Counted from the stretch's first letter, positions 1-10,833 are shown. The stretch: DNA of 64,000 bases from Eubacterium sp. MSJ-21 (GCF_018918185.1 NZ_JAHLPZ010000002.1:62001-126000); one strand, 5' to 3'. A program made the numbers and translations. Notes: generated by a model from the sequence alone, not told the origin.

Positions 1-677
1 AGATCATTTATTACACGCGCCAGTTCAATCTTCTGGTAATTCACCCGTTCGTTTACATTTTTGACCTTCTCCTGATATTCTTCCAATTTTGCATTTTTAT
101 CCTGTATATCATTCCGTTCTAACATAAGCTGGGAGTAATATGTCTCATATGCATCATTGGAATACTCCAATAATTCTGTCACAAATAACAGTGTCACAAC
201 AAAAATCGCAAGCACCAGCACATAACAAAACCAGAATGTTTCTTTTCGGAACTGCAAAGACAGACACAAATTGATAAACATCGGTATAACAAGCATCATT
301 TTTCGAACCAGAATTGTTCCCTTGTCATAATGTGAACCAAGAACAACAAACTCCAGTGCAAGCAAAAACAAGATTATAAACATACCGACGAGCAGTACAC
401 CCTCATATGGAACAAATGATACGAAAATACTGTATGTACAGATTTCAACAAACCGAAAAGCTGTCAGAATCTTCATATTTCTGAATACACCCATGTGATA
501 AAACACACTGTCAAACAACGCAAACAGGAATACCACCGCTGCAAATGTCACACAGACTGGCGTATTGTCAGTGAATTTCATGACACGTGACAACACGGTA
601 AGCAAAACTATAAATACATAAAAGATCTTATGATATACTGTATAATTTTTAATGAGCTTTTCCGTAATATCCTGCAT
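1..677 (-). CDS. Multi-spanning membrane protein with coiled coil, partial (sensor-like)
   Basis: The frame is open for 225 codons and runs off the left edge, so the C-terminus is missing. The ATG at 677 is two bases past the stop of the FtsA-like gene, with a GGGAGA ribosome site inside that gene's end, so the two are probably cotranslated. About six hydrophobic spans fill residues 10-165. A charged heptad-like stretch follows (LEEYQEKVKNVNERV), ending at the edge. Membrane bundle plus coiled coil is the layout of sensor kinases and GGDEF proteins, but the output domain lies outside the window. No function is assigned; a sensor is inference only. Confidence 0.7.
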   Translation of the reverse strand, partial: MQDITEKLIKNYTVYHKIFYVFIVLLTVLSRVMKFTDNTPVCVTFAAVVFLFALFDSVFYHMGVFRNMKILTAFRFVEICTYSIFVSFVPYEGVLLVGMFIILFLLALEFVVLGSHYDKGTILVRKMMLVIPMFINLCLSLQFRKETFWFCYVLVLAIFVVTLLFVTELLEYSNDAYETYYSQLMLERNDIQDKNAKLEEYQEKVKNVNERVNYQKIELARVIND

Positions 678-679
678 GT

Positions 680-2791
680 CTAGTTCTCCCAATAAATATC
701 AATCACAGCCCCTTCATCGATTGGCTGTATAAATTCTGCATGTACACCATTTACATTTGTGACAAGCCGCTTTCCACGCATCGTAGAAAGATCAAACGGA
801 TATACATCCAGAATATCCACAAAAGTGTAACTCTGTTTTCCTGTCAGAGTTACAGGCGTTTTGTTCACAACAACCGTGATTGCACGGTTTACATCCGCTG
901 CTGGCCGGGGTTGTGACACATCTGTCTGTTCTGTCACTGTTTTTCCGGCATCTGCCGTCTCCGATTCTGTGGCGGCCGCTTCCTCTACGGCTTCTACAAT
1001 CTCATCATCCGGAATGATTGGTGTCTCTTCCTTGCGCGTGACAAACTCCACCTCAAAATTCTCATAGATCTTCTCATCTTCATCCGCGATCTGATGGTTC
1101 ACATACGCATAAAAATCTGTTGTCAGGTCCATAAACGTGCGCAACTGTCCAACAGTATAATAATTGCGCATGCAGACATCATCACCGTCCTGAATCCGAT
1201 ACATGGACGATGCAAATTCGCCATTTACCGTTGCAAATTTCGGGCAGGATACCTCATTTCCATTTACCTTGAAGGTGAGCATACCTGCATACTCCGGCAG
1301 AGTCGATAATTCTATTTCCGCTGATTTTCCTTTCGTGGAAGGCTGAATCCGGATATTGTCATTCGCTTCGATCACAGCATTCATGCCGGTGGTTTTTCCG
1401 TTCTGTGTGATTACCGCAGCTTCCCCGCTGTATCCACGTACAATCCGCGTCTTCTCATTTATCTTAAACGTGATATCGTCACCCCGTTTCGGGAAGATAT
1501 CCTCGTTTGGAATACCATATTGGACTGCAGCATCAAAGATTGTCAGTTTGTCATTATTATACAGCTTCACACGTTCGCCATTCACATTGACAAAGATGAA
1601 GTTGTTCTTCTGATCAAAGAAGTTCAGGCAGATACCAATCGGTGTCACATAGAGTGGATCTTTTTTGATTCCCTCCACCTGAAAATCAATTGTATTCATC
1701 ACTTCTTCACCGCGCAGAGCCACTCGTTCTGCCGGAAGATTCAGATTTTCTGCCAGCGTATCCGTAAATCCCGGCAGTTTACCGCCACCACCAACTACAA
1801 ACACAGCGCTGACGCTTGTTCCACCATTTAATTCTATAATCTTGTCTGTAATTTTTTTCGAGATTCCCGTTTTTACCTCCTCGGTTGTCTGATAGATTTC
1901 CTCCGGAGTAATCTTGTGGGAGATTCCCATGATATCCTTATATGTAACTGATTTCCGACGCGCACTGACCGTCTTTAACTTCTCTGCAGTCTGGAAATCA
2001 ATCAGATATTTCTTTACCAGTGCCTCGGTCAGCTCGTCTCCGGCTGCCGGGATCATACCATACGCGATCACACTTCCGTCCTTTGTGATACAGATATCCG
2101 ATGTTCCGGCTCCAATATCGATCAGTGCAATATTCAAAAGGCGGTACTGCTCCGGAATCGCCACCGTCATCGCTGCAATTGGCTCCAGCGTAAGGTTTGA
2201 TACATACAAACCAGCCTGTTCCACTGCTGCATACAGACTGTCCACTACCTCTTCCGGGAGAAATGTCGCAAGCACATCTGCCGCAATCTTTGTTCCCTTG
2301 TGCCCTTCCAGATTCGTGATCTCGTAATTATTCAGGAAATATTTCACAACCGTATAACCAACACAGAAATATTTCGTTGTCTCATGACTCTCATTTAATT
2401 CCCGCAGGATCTCATTGTGTGCCTGCTCCACACCGATCAGATCGATTGAATGGATATATTCCTGTGTAATAACCGTATTCTCAGAGAATTCATATTCCCC
2501 GTGTCCAATTGCAGTCTTTAAAACACGACCAGCCGCCGCAATGCATACATCATGCAGCTTGCGTCCGCCTAATTGTTTCTCTAACTGCTGTTTTACTTCG
2601 GTAATATCCTGACTGACTTTTGCTATATCATGAATCTGTCCATCAATCATAGAACGGGTATCATGATATTTGACAGCCATCGCAACTACATGAAACCGCT
2701 CCTGTTCTCTGTATCCGACTGTACCGACAATGCTTCGCGTACCGATGTCCAGTCCAAATATTAAAGGTTCCGGATATTTCACTGTTGCCAC
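680..2791 (-). CDS. FtsA-like actin-fold ATPase with long C-terminal extension
   Basis: This 703-residue protein starts at a GTG (2791) with AGGAGG nine bases upstream. The N-terminal 390 residues show the actin/FtsA fold: phosphate-1 loop FGLDIGTRS (about 12-20), phosphate-2 loop IDIGAGTSD (about 222) and adenosine motif VVGGGGKLPGF (about 330). FtsA tethers FtsZ to the membrane and is usually near 420 residues. Here some 310 extra residues follow, including a beta-rich end (VVVNKTPVTLTG to IDIYWEN) and an acidic linker near 610-640. The usual FtsA amphipathic C-terminal helix is not evident and ftsZ is not adjacent. It may be a clostridial FtsA paralogue rather than canonical FtsA. It lies 18 bases after coaE. 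Confidence 0.8.
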   Translation of the reverse strand: MATVKYPEPLIFGLDIGTRSIVGTVGYREQERFHVVAMAVKYHDTRSMIDGQIHDIAKVSQDITEVKQQLEKQLGGRKLHDVCIAAAGRVLKTAIGHGEYEFSENTVITQEYIHSIDLIGVEQAHNEILRELNESHETTKYFCVGYTVVKYFLNNYEITNLEGHKGTKIAADVLATFLPEEVVDSLYAAVEQAGLYVSNLTLEPIAAMTVAIPEQYRLLNIALIDIGAGTSDICITKDGSVIAYGMIPAAGDELTEALVKKYLIDFQTAEKLKTVSARRKSVTYKDIMGISHKITPEEIYQTTEEVKTGISKKITDKIIELNGGTSVSAVFVVGGGGKLPGFTDTLAENLNLPAERVALRGEEVMNTIDFQVEGIKKDPLYVTPIGICLNFFDQKNNFIFVNVNGERVKLYNNDKLTIFDAAVQYGIPNEDIFPKRGDDITFKINEKTRIVRGYSGEAAVITQNGKTTGMNAVIEANDNIRIQPSTKGKSAEIELSTLPEYAGMLTFKVNGNEVSCPKFATVNGEFASSMYRIQDGDDVCMRNYYTVGQLRTFMDLTTDFYAYVNHQIADEDEKIYENFEVEFVTRKEETPIIPDDEIVEAVEEAAATESETADAGKTVTEQTDVSQPRPAADVNRAITVVVNKTPVTLTGKQSYTFVDILDVYPFDLSTMRGKRLVTNVNGVHAEFIQPIDEGAVIDIYWEN

Positions 2792-2809
2792 GCCTGTTTC
2801 CTCCTGAAA

Positions 2810-3448
2810 TTAATCTTTTTTGCCATGATTAGTTAAAATTATAGCATCTCCAAGTAAGATATTCAACCTATCTTTTAGTTGTTTTGATGAATTTTCATAG
2901 TCTAATTGATTATTTATAGTGAAATCTGCATATTTTCTATAGTACGCCTCCGGCTCCTGACTACGAAACATTGCCTGGCAGCGTTCCTCGGTATAGCCTC
3001 GCTGTTTCATCAGTCGTTTGATACGTGTCTCTTCATCCACATAGATATACCAGATCTCATCGCAGATTTCCTTATATCCATCCTGAATCAGAAGCGCCGC
3101 CTCAATCACATAGATCTTCACACCCTGTTTTCGTTTTTCTTCGATATCGTTTCGGATCCATGCTTTTACTGCCGGATGTGTAAGTGCATTCAGCTGTGAA
3201 AGTTTTTCCTTGTCTGCAAATACAATCTGTGCGAATTTTGCCCGGTCGATCGTATGCGGTGTCTCCGGCTGCAAAATTTCCTTGCCAAATGCTTTCACAA
3301 TAGCCTCATATACCGCCTGTCCCGGTTCCATCAGCATATGTGCAAGCTTATCCGTCTCAACAATATATGCTCCATAAAGATTGGACAAGTCATATAATAT
3401 TTTACTTTTTCCAGAGCCAACGCCTCCGGTAATTCCCAATATCAGCAT
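2810..3448 (-). CDS. coaE: Dephospho-CoA kinase
   Basis: This 212-residue cytoplasmic enzyme phosphorylates the ribose 3'-OH of dephospho-CoA, the last step of coenzyme A synthesis. The P-loop GITGGVGSGKS is at residues 5-15. The acidic motif ETDKLAH (about 36), the lid-type stretch RIKRLMKQRGY and the C-terminal DFTINN motif all fit CoaE. The ATG has AGGAG upstream. The gene sits between polA and the FtsA-like gene on the same strand; polA-coaE linkage is common in Firmicutes. Length is normal, with a short nonconserved tail. Confidence 0.95.
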   Translation of the reverse strand: MLILGITGGVGSGKSKILYDLSNLYGAYIVETDKLAHMLMEPGQAVYEAIVKAFGKEILQPETPHTIDRAKFAQIVFADKEKLSQLNALTHPAVKAWIRNDIEEKRKQGVKIYVIEAALLIQDGYKEICDEIWYIYVDEETRIKRLMKQRGYTEERCQAMFRSQEPEAYYRKYADFTINNQLDYENSSKQLKDRLNILLGDAIILTNHGKKD

Positions 3449-3511
3449 TCTGAATCTCCTGTGACTGTTCCGTTATACTATCATTTATCCCCTGTCTATA
3501 CATACCTAGTT

Positions 3512-6142
3512 TTACTTTGCATCATACCAGCTGTTTCCGACATTTGCATCTACAAGAAGTGGCACGGAAAGTTCTGCCGCGTGTGTCATTTCATCCACCA
3601 GAAGCTTCTGTACTGTCTCTAATTCTTCCTTTTTTGTCTCTATGATCAACTCATCGTGGATCTGAAGGACAAGCCTTGACTGCAAATGTTCTTCCTTCAG
3701 CCGGCGATTGACGCGCACCATTGCGATTTTAATGATATCTGCCGCTGTTCCCTGTACCGGCGCATTCATTGCCGCACGCTCACCAAAGCTACGTGTCATA
3801 AAATTTGAAGAAGCAAGTTCTGGAATCGGACGTCTCCGTCCAAACATCGTGACAGTATAGCCATTTTTCTTCGCATCCTCCACCGTACGGTCTAAGAATT
3901 CCTTAACCTTCCCGTAGGTTGCAAAATACTTCTCGATATAGCCCTCTGCCTCTTTTCTGGAGATATCAAGATCCTGTCCTAAGCCAAAAGAACTGATACC
4001 GTAAACAATTCCGAAATTCACCGCCTTTGCCTTCCGACGAAGTGTGCTATCCACCTGATCGAGTGGTACATCGAATACCTGTGATGCCGTGATCGCATGA
4101 ATATCCTCATCCGCCTGATATGCTGCAATCAAAGCCGCATCCCCGGACATATGTGCAAGCACACGCAGTTCGATCTGAGAATAATCGGCATCGACAAACA
4201 CCGATCCCTCCTCCGGGATAAATACCTTACGGATTTCCCTGCCAAGGGGCATACGCGTCGGGATATTCTGCAGATTCGGATCAGCGGAGCTGATACGTCC
4301 GGTCACGGTTACCGTCTGATGGAACTTACCATGAATCCGTCCGTCTGCACGGATATAGCCAGCCAGTCCCTCTGCATAGGTCGAGTTCAGCTTCGTAAGC
4401 TGACGGTATTCCAAGATCTTCGGTATGATCGGATGTGCATTTGTAAGCTTTTCTAACACCTCCGCACTCGTCGAATACCCGGTTTTTGTTTTCTTTCCAT
4501 TCTTTAATCCCAGCTTTTCAAACAAAATTTCTCCAAGCTTCTTTGTAGAATTAATATTGAATTCTTCCCCAGCCATTGCATGGATTTCTGATGTAAGCTC
4601 CTCAATCCGCGTGCGGAGCTTCTCCCCATATTGATGCAATGCCTCGCCATCGACGCGGATACCATTTTTCTCCATCTCGAATAATGCGTACAGGCAAGGA
4701 AGCTCCATTTCATCATAGAGTGTTTCCATTCCTGTCTGTTTTAATTTCTCACGCAAAACAGCCGTTACCTTATATGGCACGATTGCCTGATATGCCATCC
4801 ATTTTTGCAGTTTTGCATCCTCAAAGGAAAAATATCCAAGTTTTTCCTTGCCAAGCACTTCCTTCTCTGATGGAAGTGTCAGATCCAGATACACCTTTGC
4901 AAGCGTATCGTATTCATACTCCGACTGGTTTGGCTGTAACAGATATGCCGCAAGTCCTGCGTCAAATACCGCATCCTCCTCATGAAAATCCAGAAACGGA
5001 AGCAATCTCTTCACATGCATGCACGCTAACTGCACCTGATAATCCCGTCTCAGTGCAAGCAGATTGTCTGCAACCATCGCCTCCGTGATAAACATCATAA
5101 ACCGTATCAGATACACATGTTCCAAATCCATACAGACCGCGACGCCAAGGGCTTCATGATTCTGTGTAATCCACGCAAAGGAAACCTCCTTTGCCTTTTG
5201 CAGCTTTCCAAGCAGGGCATTGTAGCTGTCGATCTCATCAATTAGTATCGTCTCGAAGGTCAGTTCTTCCTTCTTCTCGACCAAAAACCGCTTATAAAAG
5301 CTCTTTAACTCCAGGTCCTCAAATAACGTATACGCCTCCGCATTAAACGGATCGTGATACGCTGCCTCAGAAAACTCAAACGGAATCGGACAGTCAAGTT
5401 TAATCGTGGCAAGCGTCTTGGACAGATACGCCAGATCTTTATTCTCGATCAGGTTTTGCTTCATCTTGCTTGCCTTCATACTGTCTACCGCTGCGTAGAC
5501 TCCATCTAAATCACCATACTCTGCCAGAAGCTTCGCCGCTGTCTTCTCGCCGATTCCTGGTACGCCCGGAATATTATCCGATGTATCACCCATCAATCCT
5601 TTCATATCTATAAAAATCAGCGGTGTTACACCATACGTTTCCTGTACGTTTTTCGCATAATAATCCTCAACCTCTGTCTTGCCGTGTTTTGTCTTTGGGA
5701 TACGCACAAGTACCGTGTCTGTCGCAAGCTGCAGTAAATCCCGGTCACCCGACAGAATCGTAACGGCAAACCCTTCTCGTTCGCCCTTCTTAGAGAGTGT
5801 TCCGATCAAATCATCTGCCTCAAAGCCTTCCTGTTCGACAATCCTGATATGCATTGCATGCAGGATTTCCTTGATTCTTGGCATCTGCTCATGCAGTTCC
5901 TCCGGCATACCTTTCCGGGTTCCCTTGTACGCCTCATACATCTCATGTCGAAATGTTTTCTTCTTTAAATCAAAGGCAACACATATATGTGTTGCCTGTT
6001 CTTCCTCGATTATCTTCAGGATTATATTTAAAAAACCATAAATTGCATTCGTATGTCTCCCATCATTCGTTGTCATATCCGGGATACCATAAAACGCACG
6101 ATTCATGATGCTGTTTCCGTCAATCAGTAATAATTTATTCAT
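3512..6142 (-). CDS. polA: DNA polymerase I
   Basis: This 876-residue repair and Okazaki-fragment polymerase has an N-terminal 5'-3' exonuclease (LLIDGNSIMNRAFYG; GVPGIGEKTA helix-hairpin-helix) and a C-terminal family A polymerase: motif A DADYSQIELR, O-helix RRKAKAVNFGIVYG, motif C IHDEL about 45 residues from the end. The middle domain lacks recognisable acidic 3'-5' exonuclease motifs, as in Bacillus-type Pol I, so proofreading is probably absent. The frame opens 18 bases further upstream, but ATG 6142 gives the expected MNKLLLIDGNS start. That start overlaps the end of the upstream anti-sigma-like gene by eight bases, implying coupling. Confidence 0.96.
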   Translation of the reverse strand: MNKLLLIDGNSIMNRAFYGIPDMTTNDGRHTNAIYGFLNIILKIIEEEQATHICVAFDLKKKTFRHEMYEAYKGTRKGMPEELHEQMPRIKEILHAMHIRIVEQEGFEADDLIGTLSKKGEREGFAVTILSGDRDLLQLATDTVLVRIPKTKHGKTEVEDYYAKNVQETYGVTPLIFIDMKGLMGDTSDNIPGVPGIGEKTAAKLLAEYGDLDGVYAAVDSMKASKMKQNLIENKDLAYLSKTLATIKLDCPIPFEFSEAAYHDPFNAEAYTLFEDLELKSFYKRFLVEKKEELTFETILIDEIDSYNALLGKLQKAKEVSFAWITQNHEALGVAVCMDLEHVYLIRFMMFITEAMVADNLLALRRDYQVQLACMHVKRLLPFLDFHEEDAVFDAGLAAYLLQPNQSEYEYDTLAKVYLDLTLPSEKEVLGKEKLGYFSFEDAKLQKWMAYQAIVPYKVTAVLREKLKQTGMETLYDEMELPCLYALFEMEKNGIRVDGEALHQYGEKLRTRIEELTSEIHAMAGEEFNINSTKKLGEILFEKLGLKNGKKTKTGYSTSAEVLEKLTNAHPIIPKILEYRQLTKLNSTYAEGLAGYIRADGRIHGKFHQTVTVTGRISSADPNLQNIPTRMPLGREIRKVFIPEEGSVFVDADYSQIELRVLAHMSGDAALIAAYQADEDIHAITASQVFDVPLDQVDSTLRRKAKAVNFGIVYGISSFGLGQDLDISRKEAEGYIEKYFATYGKVKEFLDRTVEDAKKNGYTVTMFGRRRPIPELASSNFMTRSFGERAAMNAPVQGTAADIIKIAMVRVNRRLKEEHLQSRLVLQIHDELIIETKKEELETVQKLLVDEMTHAAELSVPLLVDANVGNSWYDAK

Positions 6143-6674
6143 CGCTCTCCGTCTCCTCACTTTCCGGGTGGGTTATTTGATATTCACGTAACTTCTCATA
6201 AAAGGTTGATTCCTTCGTTTTCTGTGCAACCTGCACTTCCTGTACAATATCATTTAAGCAAACGGACATCTCCGAACCAAATGTATCGTAAAAATAAGTA
6301 TCCCCCTGTGCTTCCAGTTTCATCCGTTGTTCAATGTTATAAACCTTATCCAGACATTGATTATATACGAAAAACAAAGAAACAACGATTGCCCCAAAAA
6401 CAAGTCCAAATGTTGAAAATTTGAAACGCTTCGCCTGTTTCACTCGGTGATCCAGACGGTTCAGTTCATTCTCCAGATCCTTTGCAAAATTCTGTGACAG
6501 CTCCTGGTTATTATCGACCTGATGCATCCCCACGATCAACGTATAGTAAATCTCCAGTTCTTCCCTGCAATTCTTACAGTACCGCATATGCTTTACGAAA
6601 TCCGGGATTACATCGTCCGGAAGTTTCTTCTCTATAAATGCCATAATATTTGATTGTGCTTCCAAACATGTCAT
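6135..6674 (-). CDS. Zinc-finger anti-sigma-like single-pass membrane protein
   Basis: The product has 179 residues. Near the N-terminus an H-x3-C-x2-C motif (HMRYCKNC, about 29-36) matches the zf-HC2 family of anti-sigma factors. One hydrophobic span follows at about residues 106-126 (FGLVFGAIVVSLFFVYN), then an external, acidic C-terminal region. No sigma factor gene is adjacent; instead the 3' end overlaps the polA start by eight bases. A TATAAT at about 6703-6708 could be a promoter -10, but no good -35 accompanies it. The partner is unknown, so regulation by a distant sigma factor, or a non-sigma role, is open. Confidence 0.7.
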   Translation of the reverse strand: MTCLEAQSNIMAFIEKKLPDDVIPDFVKHMRYCKNCREELEIYYTLIVGMHQVDNNQELSQNFAKDLENELNRLDHRVKQAKRFKFSTFGLVFGAIVVSLFFVYNQCLDKVYNIEQRMKLEAQGDTYFYDTFGSEMSVCLNDIVQEVQVAQKTKESTFYEKLREYQITHPESEETESDE

Positions 6675-6704
6675 ACCTTACACCACCTGTCAGAATTAAT
6701 TATT

Positions 6705-6750
6705 ATAAACAAAAAACAAAGAACCTAGATCGAAACGGATCTAGGTTCTT
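6705..6750 (-). terminator. Rho-independent terminator after ilvC
   Basis: Perfect 13-bp stem (6719-6731 with 6738-6750) and six-base loop, followed on the minus strand by a T-rich tail (6705-6718). It lies 14 bases beyond the ilvC stop and separates the metH-ilvN-ilvC unit from the anti-sigma-like/polA unit. Confidence 0.93.
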
Positions 6751-6763
6751 CAAAATGTGTATC

Positions 6764-7846
<1,083 letters not shown>

Positions 7847-8338
7847 TTAGTTTCCGCTTACAGCGCCTCTTGTAAGACCTGTCAAGCCTGTACGTACCAT
7901 CTCGGAAATCTCGAACCCATCCAGAAGCGAGATAAATGCTTCAACCTTGTTGACATTTCCTGTAATCTCTATCATAACGGAATCCGTTGATACATCAACG
8001 ACCTTTGCACGGAATACATCTGTCAGGGAAATAATCTGCTGTCTCTCCTCGAGGCTCGCCTTAATCTTGACAAGCAGAAGTTCACGGCAAACAGACTCTC
8101 CATCCTTCAGTTCTGTGATCTCACAGACATCCTCAAGCTTTAAAAGCTGCTTTTTGATCTGGCTCAAGATACGATCGTCTCCGCTCACGGCTACCGTCAT
8201 ACGGGAATATCTCGGATTCTCTGTCACACCAACTGATAAGCTGTCAATATTATATCCTCTACGGCTAAACATTCCGGACACACGGCTCAGTACACCGGAT
8301 GTATTATCTACCAAAAGGGATAAGACCATTTTTTTCAT
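7847..8338 (-). CDS. ilvN: Acetolactate synthase small (regulatory) subunit
   Basis: The product has 163 residues. It begins with an ACT domain (LLVDNTSGVLSRVSGMFSRRGYNIDSL) that binds valine and controls the catalytic subunit; the C-terminal half matches the ALS_ss_C domain. ATG 8338 is preferred over the ATG 33 bases upstream because AGGAG/GGTGG lies directly before it and MKKMVLSLLVDN is the family start. The catalytic subunit gene ilvB is not in the window, which is notable since ilvB-ilvN-ilvC usually travel together. metH ends 62 bases upstream. The symbol ilvH would be equally valid. Confidence 0.93.
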   Translation of the reverse strand: MKKMVLSLLVDNTSGVLSRVSGMFSRRGYNIDSLSVGVTENPRYSRMTVAVSGDDRILSQIKKQLLKLEDVCEITELKDGESVCRELLLVKIKASLEERQQIISLTDVFRAKVVDVSTDSVMIEITGNVNKVEAFISLLDGFEISEMVRTGLTGLTRGAVSGN

Positions 8339-8400
8339 AAAATGTTCCACCTTTCTCCTATTATTCGTCAAAAATCATTATGTGCTATTTTAACCCTTTG

Positions 8401-10824
8401 TCACTTGTCTGTCAATAGTTTGTCAACAAGCTTTACCGCCTCGTTTGCATCCTTAGAATACCCGTCTGCACCAATCTCATCCGCAAAATTCTGCGATACA
8501 ACAGCACCTCCGATAATAACCTTATATGGAAGATGATTTGCCTGCACGTATTCAACTGCATCCTTCATCCGCATCATCGTCGTTGTCATCAGTGCGGATA
8601 ATCCAATGATATCTGCCTGCTCCGCCTTTGCTGTTGCAATGATCCTGTCAAGCGGTACATCTTTTCCTAAATCCACAACCTTATAGCCATAGTTTTTCAG
8701 CATCAATACAACAAGATTTTTTCCGATATCATGGATATCGCCCTCCACCGTCGCCATGATGACAGTGCCCTTTGGCTTTGCATTCTCTTCAATATGAAGC
8801 AGTGGCGTAATATACTCAATGGCAAGATCCATCGCTGTCGCACCCGCGATGAGCTGTGGCAGAAAATATTTCTTCTGTTCAAACAGTTCACCGACCTTAT
8901 TAACTGCCGGAATCAGATCTTCATCGATAATTGCCTGTGGATTCTTACCTGCCTCTAATTCCTTCTTTACATTCTCCACAATACTGCCTTTGTTGCCTTT
9001 TACAACATCATGATAAACCCGGCTTCCTTCCTCGGATACACCTGCCACATTCTTCGCAGCCGTCTGTTCCGTCTGGGACAATGCAACTACATTTTCTACG
9101 TAGATATTGTCTGAATCTTCCTTGGCAAGCAGCAGATCTGCCGCGAGACTCGCATTGACAAGCATTGCCTGTCCCGGATTACAGATTGCCATGGTCAGAC
9201 CGTTTGCGATCGCCATTGTCAAAAATGCAGTATTCACATTGATTCGCTCTGGCAGTCCAAAGGAAATATTGGACAGACCACAGATTGTCGGGATCTGCAG
9301 ATCATTCTTGCAGTACGCAATCGTATCGAGTGTCTCAAGCGCCGCCATCCGGTTTGCACCAACCGTAGCAACGAGACCATCAATGATCAGGGAATCCCGC
9401 GACAAGCCTTCCTCGTCCGCGATCTCCAGCAGACGGCGGATAATCTCTTTTTTCTCTTCCAGATTCTCCGGCAGTCCCTTATCCGACAGCGGAAGCAAAA
9501 TCGCCATCGCACCATATTTCTTCGCAATCCGCATAAGTGGGCGGCATTTCTTTTCTTCCAACGAAATGGAATTAATAAGCGCCCGTCCCGGATAAATTCG
9601 AAGTGCTGCCTCTATAATCTCTACGTGACTCGAATCAATACAAAGCGGAAGATTCGTCACAGAAATCACTTCATAGACGGCACGTTTCATCATCTCCAGC
9701 TCGTCAATACCATTCATACCCATGTTGATATCCAGAATCTTCGCACCGCGTTCGGTCTGCTCCTCTGCCATCTGTACGACCAGATCCATGTTTCCTGCAC
9801 GAAGCATCTCCTGCAGTTTCTTCTTGCCGGTCGGGTTGATGCGCTCACCGACGACCAGAAAATTGCCATCGAGATGAATTTCCTGCACCGCACTCTCACT
9901 CGACAGGACACATGTGCAGACCGGTTTTGTTGCCTCCGGTTCCACGGAACGAACCGCCTTTTTTAGCATCTCGATGTGCTTCGGTGTCGAACCACAGCAG
10001 CCACCAACTGCTCTGGCTCCGGCTTCCACCAGCGCACGACCATATCCGGCAAATGTCTCTGGCGTCATTGTATATTTTGTCTCACCGTCAATCAGCTCCG
10101 GCATACCATTGTTGGGCTTTGCAAATACAGGAATTGTCGCGTATCGTACCATACGTTTGACAAGTGTTTCCATCTCCTTCGGTCCGGTAGAACAGTTAAT
10201 ACCGACTGCATCCACACCAAGCGACTGCAACACAATCACAGATGCCTCCGGTGTAGAACCAAACAGTGTCTTTCCATCGCTGTTAAATGTCATGCTGACC
10301 ATGATCGGCAGATCACATACTTCCTTAATTGCGATTACACATGCTCGCGCCTCTGCAAGACTCATCATCGTCTCAACAAAGAACAGATCGACACCTGCTT
10401 CCACAAGGATCCGTGCCTGTTCCTTATAGACATCCACCAACTCTTCAAACGCCAGATCTCCAACCGGCTGGAGCTGTCTGCCGGTCATCGTCATATCACC
10501 TGCGATAAATCCACGATGATTCTCCTGTACAATCGCCGTCCGTGTCAGATCAACTAACTGCATATTCATCTCGTGGATCTTATCTTCGAGATGATACTCT
10601 GCAAGCTTGATCCGGTTTGCTGTAAATGTCGGTGCAAGCAGAATATTCGTTCCTGCCTGGATATATGCACGCTGTAACTTGATCAGGTGCTGCGGATGCT
10701 CCAGAATCCATTTCTCCGGGCATACACCGACCGGCATGCCTGCCTGCATCAGGTTGCTTCCGGTTGCTCCATCTAACATAACAATCCGTTCTTCAAATAA
10801 TCTGTGAAAAATCTTTCTATCCAT
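8401..10824 (-). CDS. metH: Cobalamin-dependent methionine synthase lacking the reactivation domain
   Basis: This 807-residue enzyme transfers the methyl group of methyl-tetrahydrofolate to homocysteine through cobalamin. In order: homocysteine-binding barrel (1-300) with zinc ligands in INCSTGP and GGCCGST; pterin-binding barrel from VVGERINPTG (about 325-590); B12 cap (LPQLIAGATAMD); B12-binding domain with GDIHDIGKN near 695, whose His ligates cobalt. The protein ends soon after, so the C-terminal S-adenosylmethionine reactivation domain of E. coli MetH (1227 residues) is absent. Reactivation must come from another protein if this acts as MetH. It starts nine bases after punA. Confidence 0.92.
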   Translation of the reverse strand: MDRKIFHRLFEERIVMLDGATGSNLMQAGMPVGVCPEKWILEHPQHLIKLQRAYIQAGTNILLAPTFTANRIKLAEYHLEDKIHEMNMQLVDLTRTAIVQENHRGFIAGDMTMTGRQLQPVGDLAFEELVDVYKEQARILVEAGVDLFFVETMMSLAEARACVIAIKEVCDLPIMVSMTFNSDGKTLFGSTPEASVIVLQSLGVDAVGINCSTGPKEMETLVKRMVRYATIPVFAKPNNGMPELIDGETKYTMTPETFAGYGRALVEAGARAVGGCCGSTPKHIEMLKKAVRSVEPEATKPVCTCVLSSESAVQEIHLDGNFLVVGERINPTGKKKLQEMLRAGNMDLVVQMAEEQTERGAKILDINMGMNGIDELEMMKRAVYEVISVTNLPLCIDSSHVEIIEAALRIYPGRALINSISLEEKKCRPLMRIAKKYGAMAILLPLSDKGLPENLEEKKEIIRRLLEIADEEGLSRDSLIIDGLVATVGANRMAALETLDTIAYCKNDLQIPTICGLSNISFGLPERINVNTAFLTMAIANGLTMAICNPGQAMLVNASLAADLLLAKEDSDNIYVENVVALSQTEQTAAKNVAGVSEEGSRVYHDVVKGNKGSIVENVKKELEAGKNPQAIIDEDLIPAVNKVGELFEQKKYFLPQLIAGATAMDLAIEYITPLLHIEENAKPKGTVIMATVEGDIHDIGKNLVVLMLKNYGYKVVDLGKDVPLDRIIATAKAEQADIIGLSALMTTTMMRMKDAVEYVQANHLPYKVIIGGAVVSQNFADEIGADGYSKDANEAVKLVDKLLTDK

Positions 10825-10833
10825 AATCTTGTC

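Noticed and set aside
8339-8400. T-box or amino-acid leader before ilvN
   Set aside because: Only 62 bases separate metH from ilvN; GGTGGAAC here is part of the ribosome site and there is no specifier or antiterminator structure.
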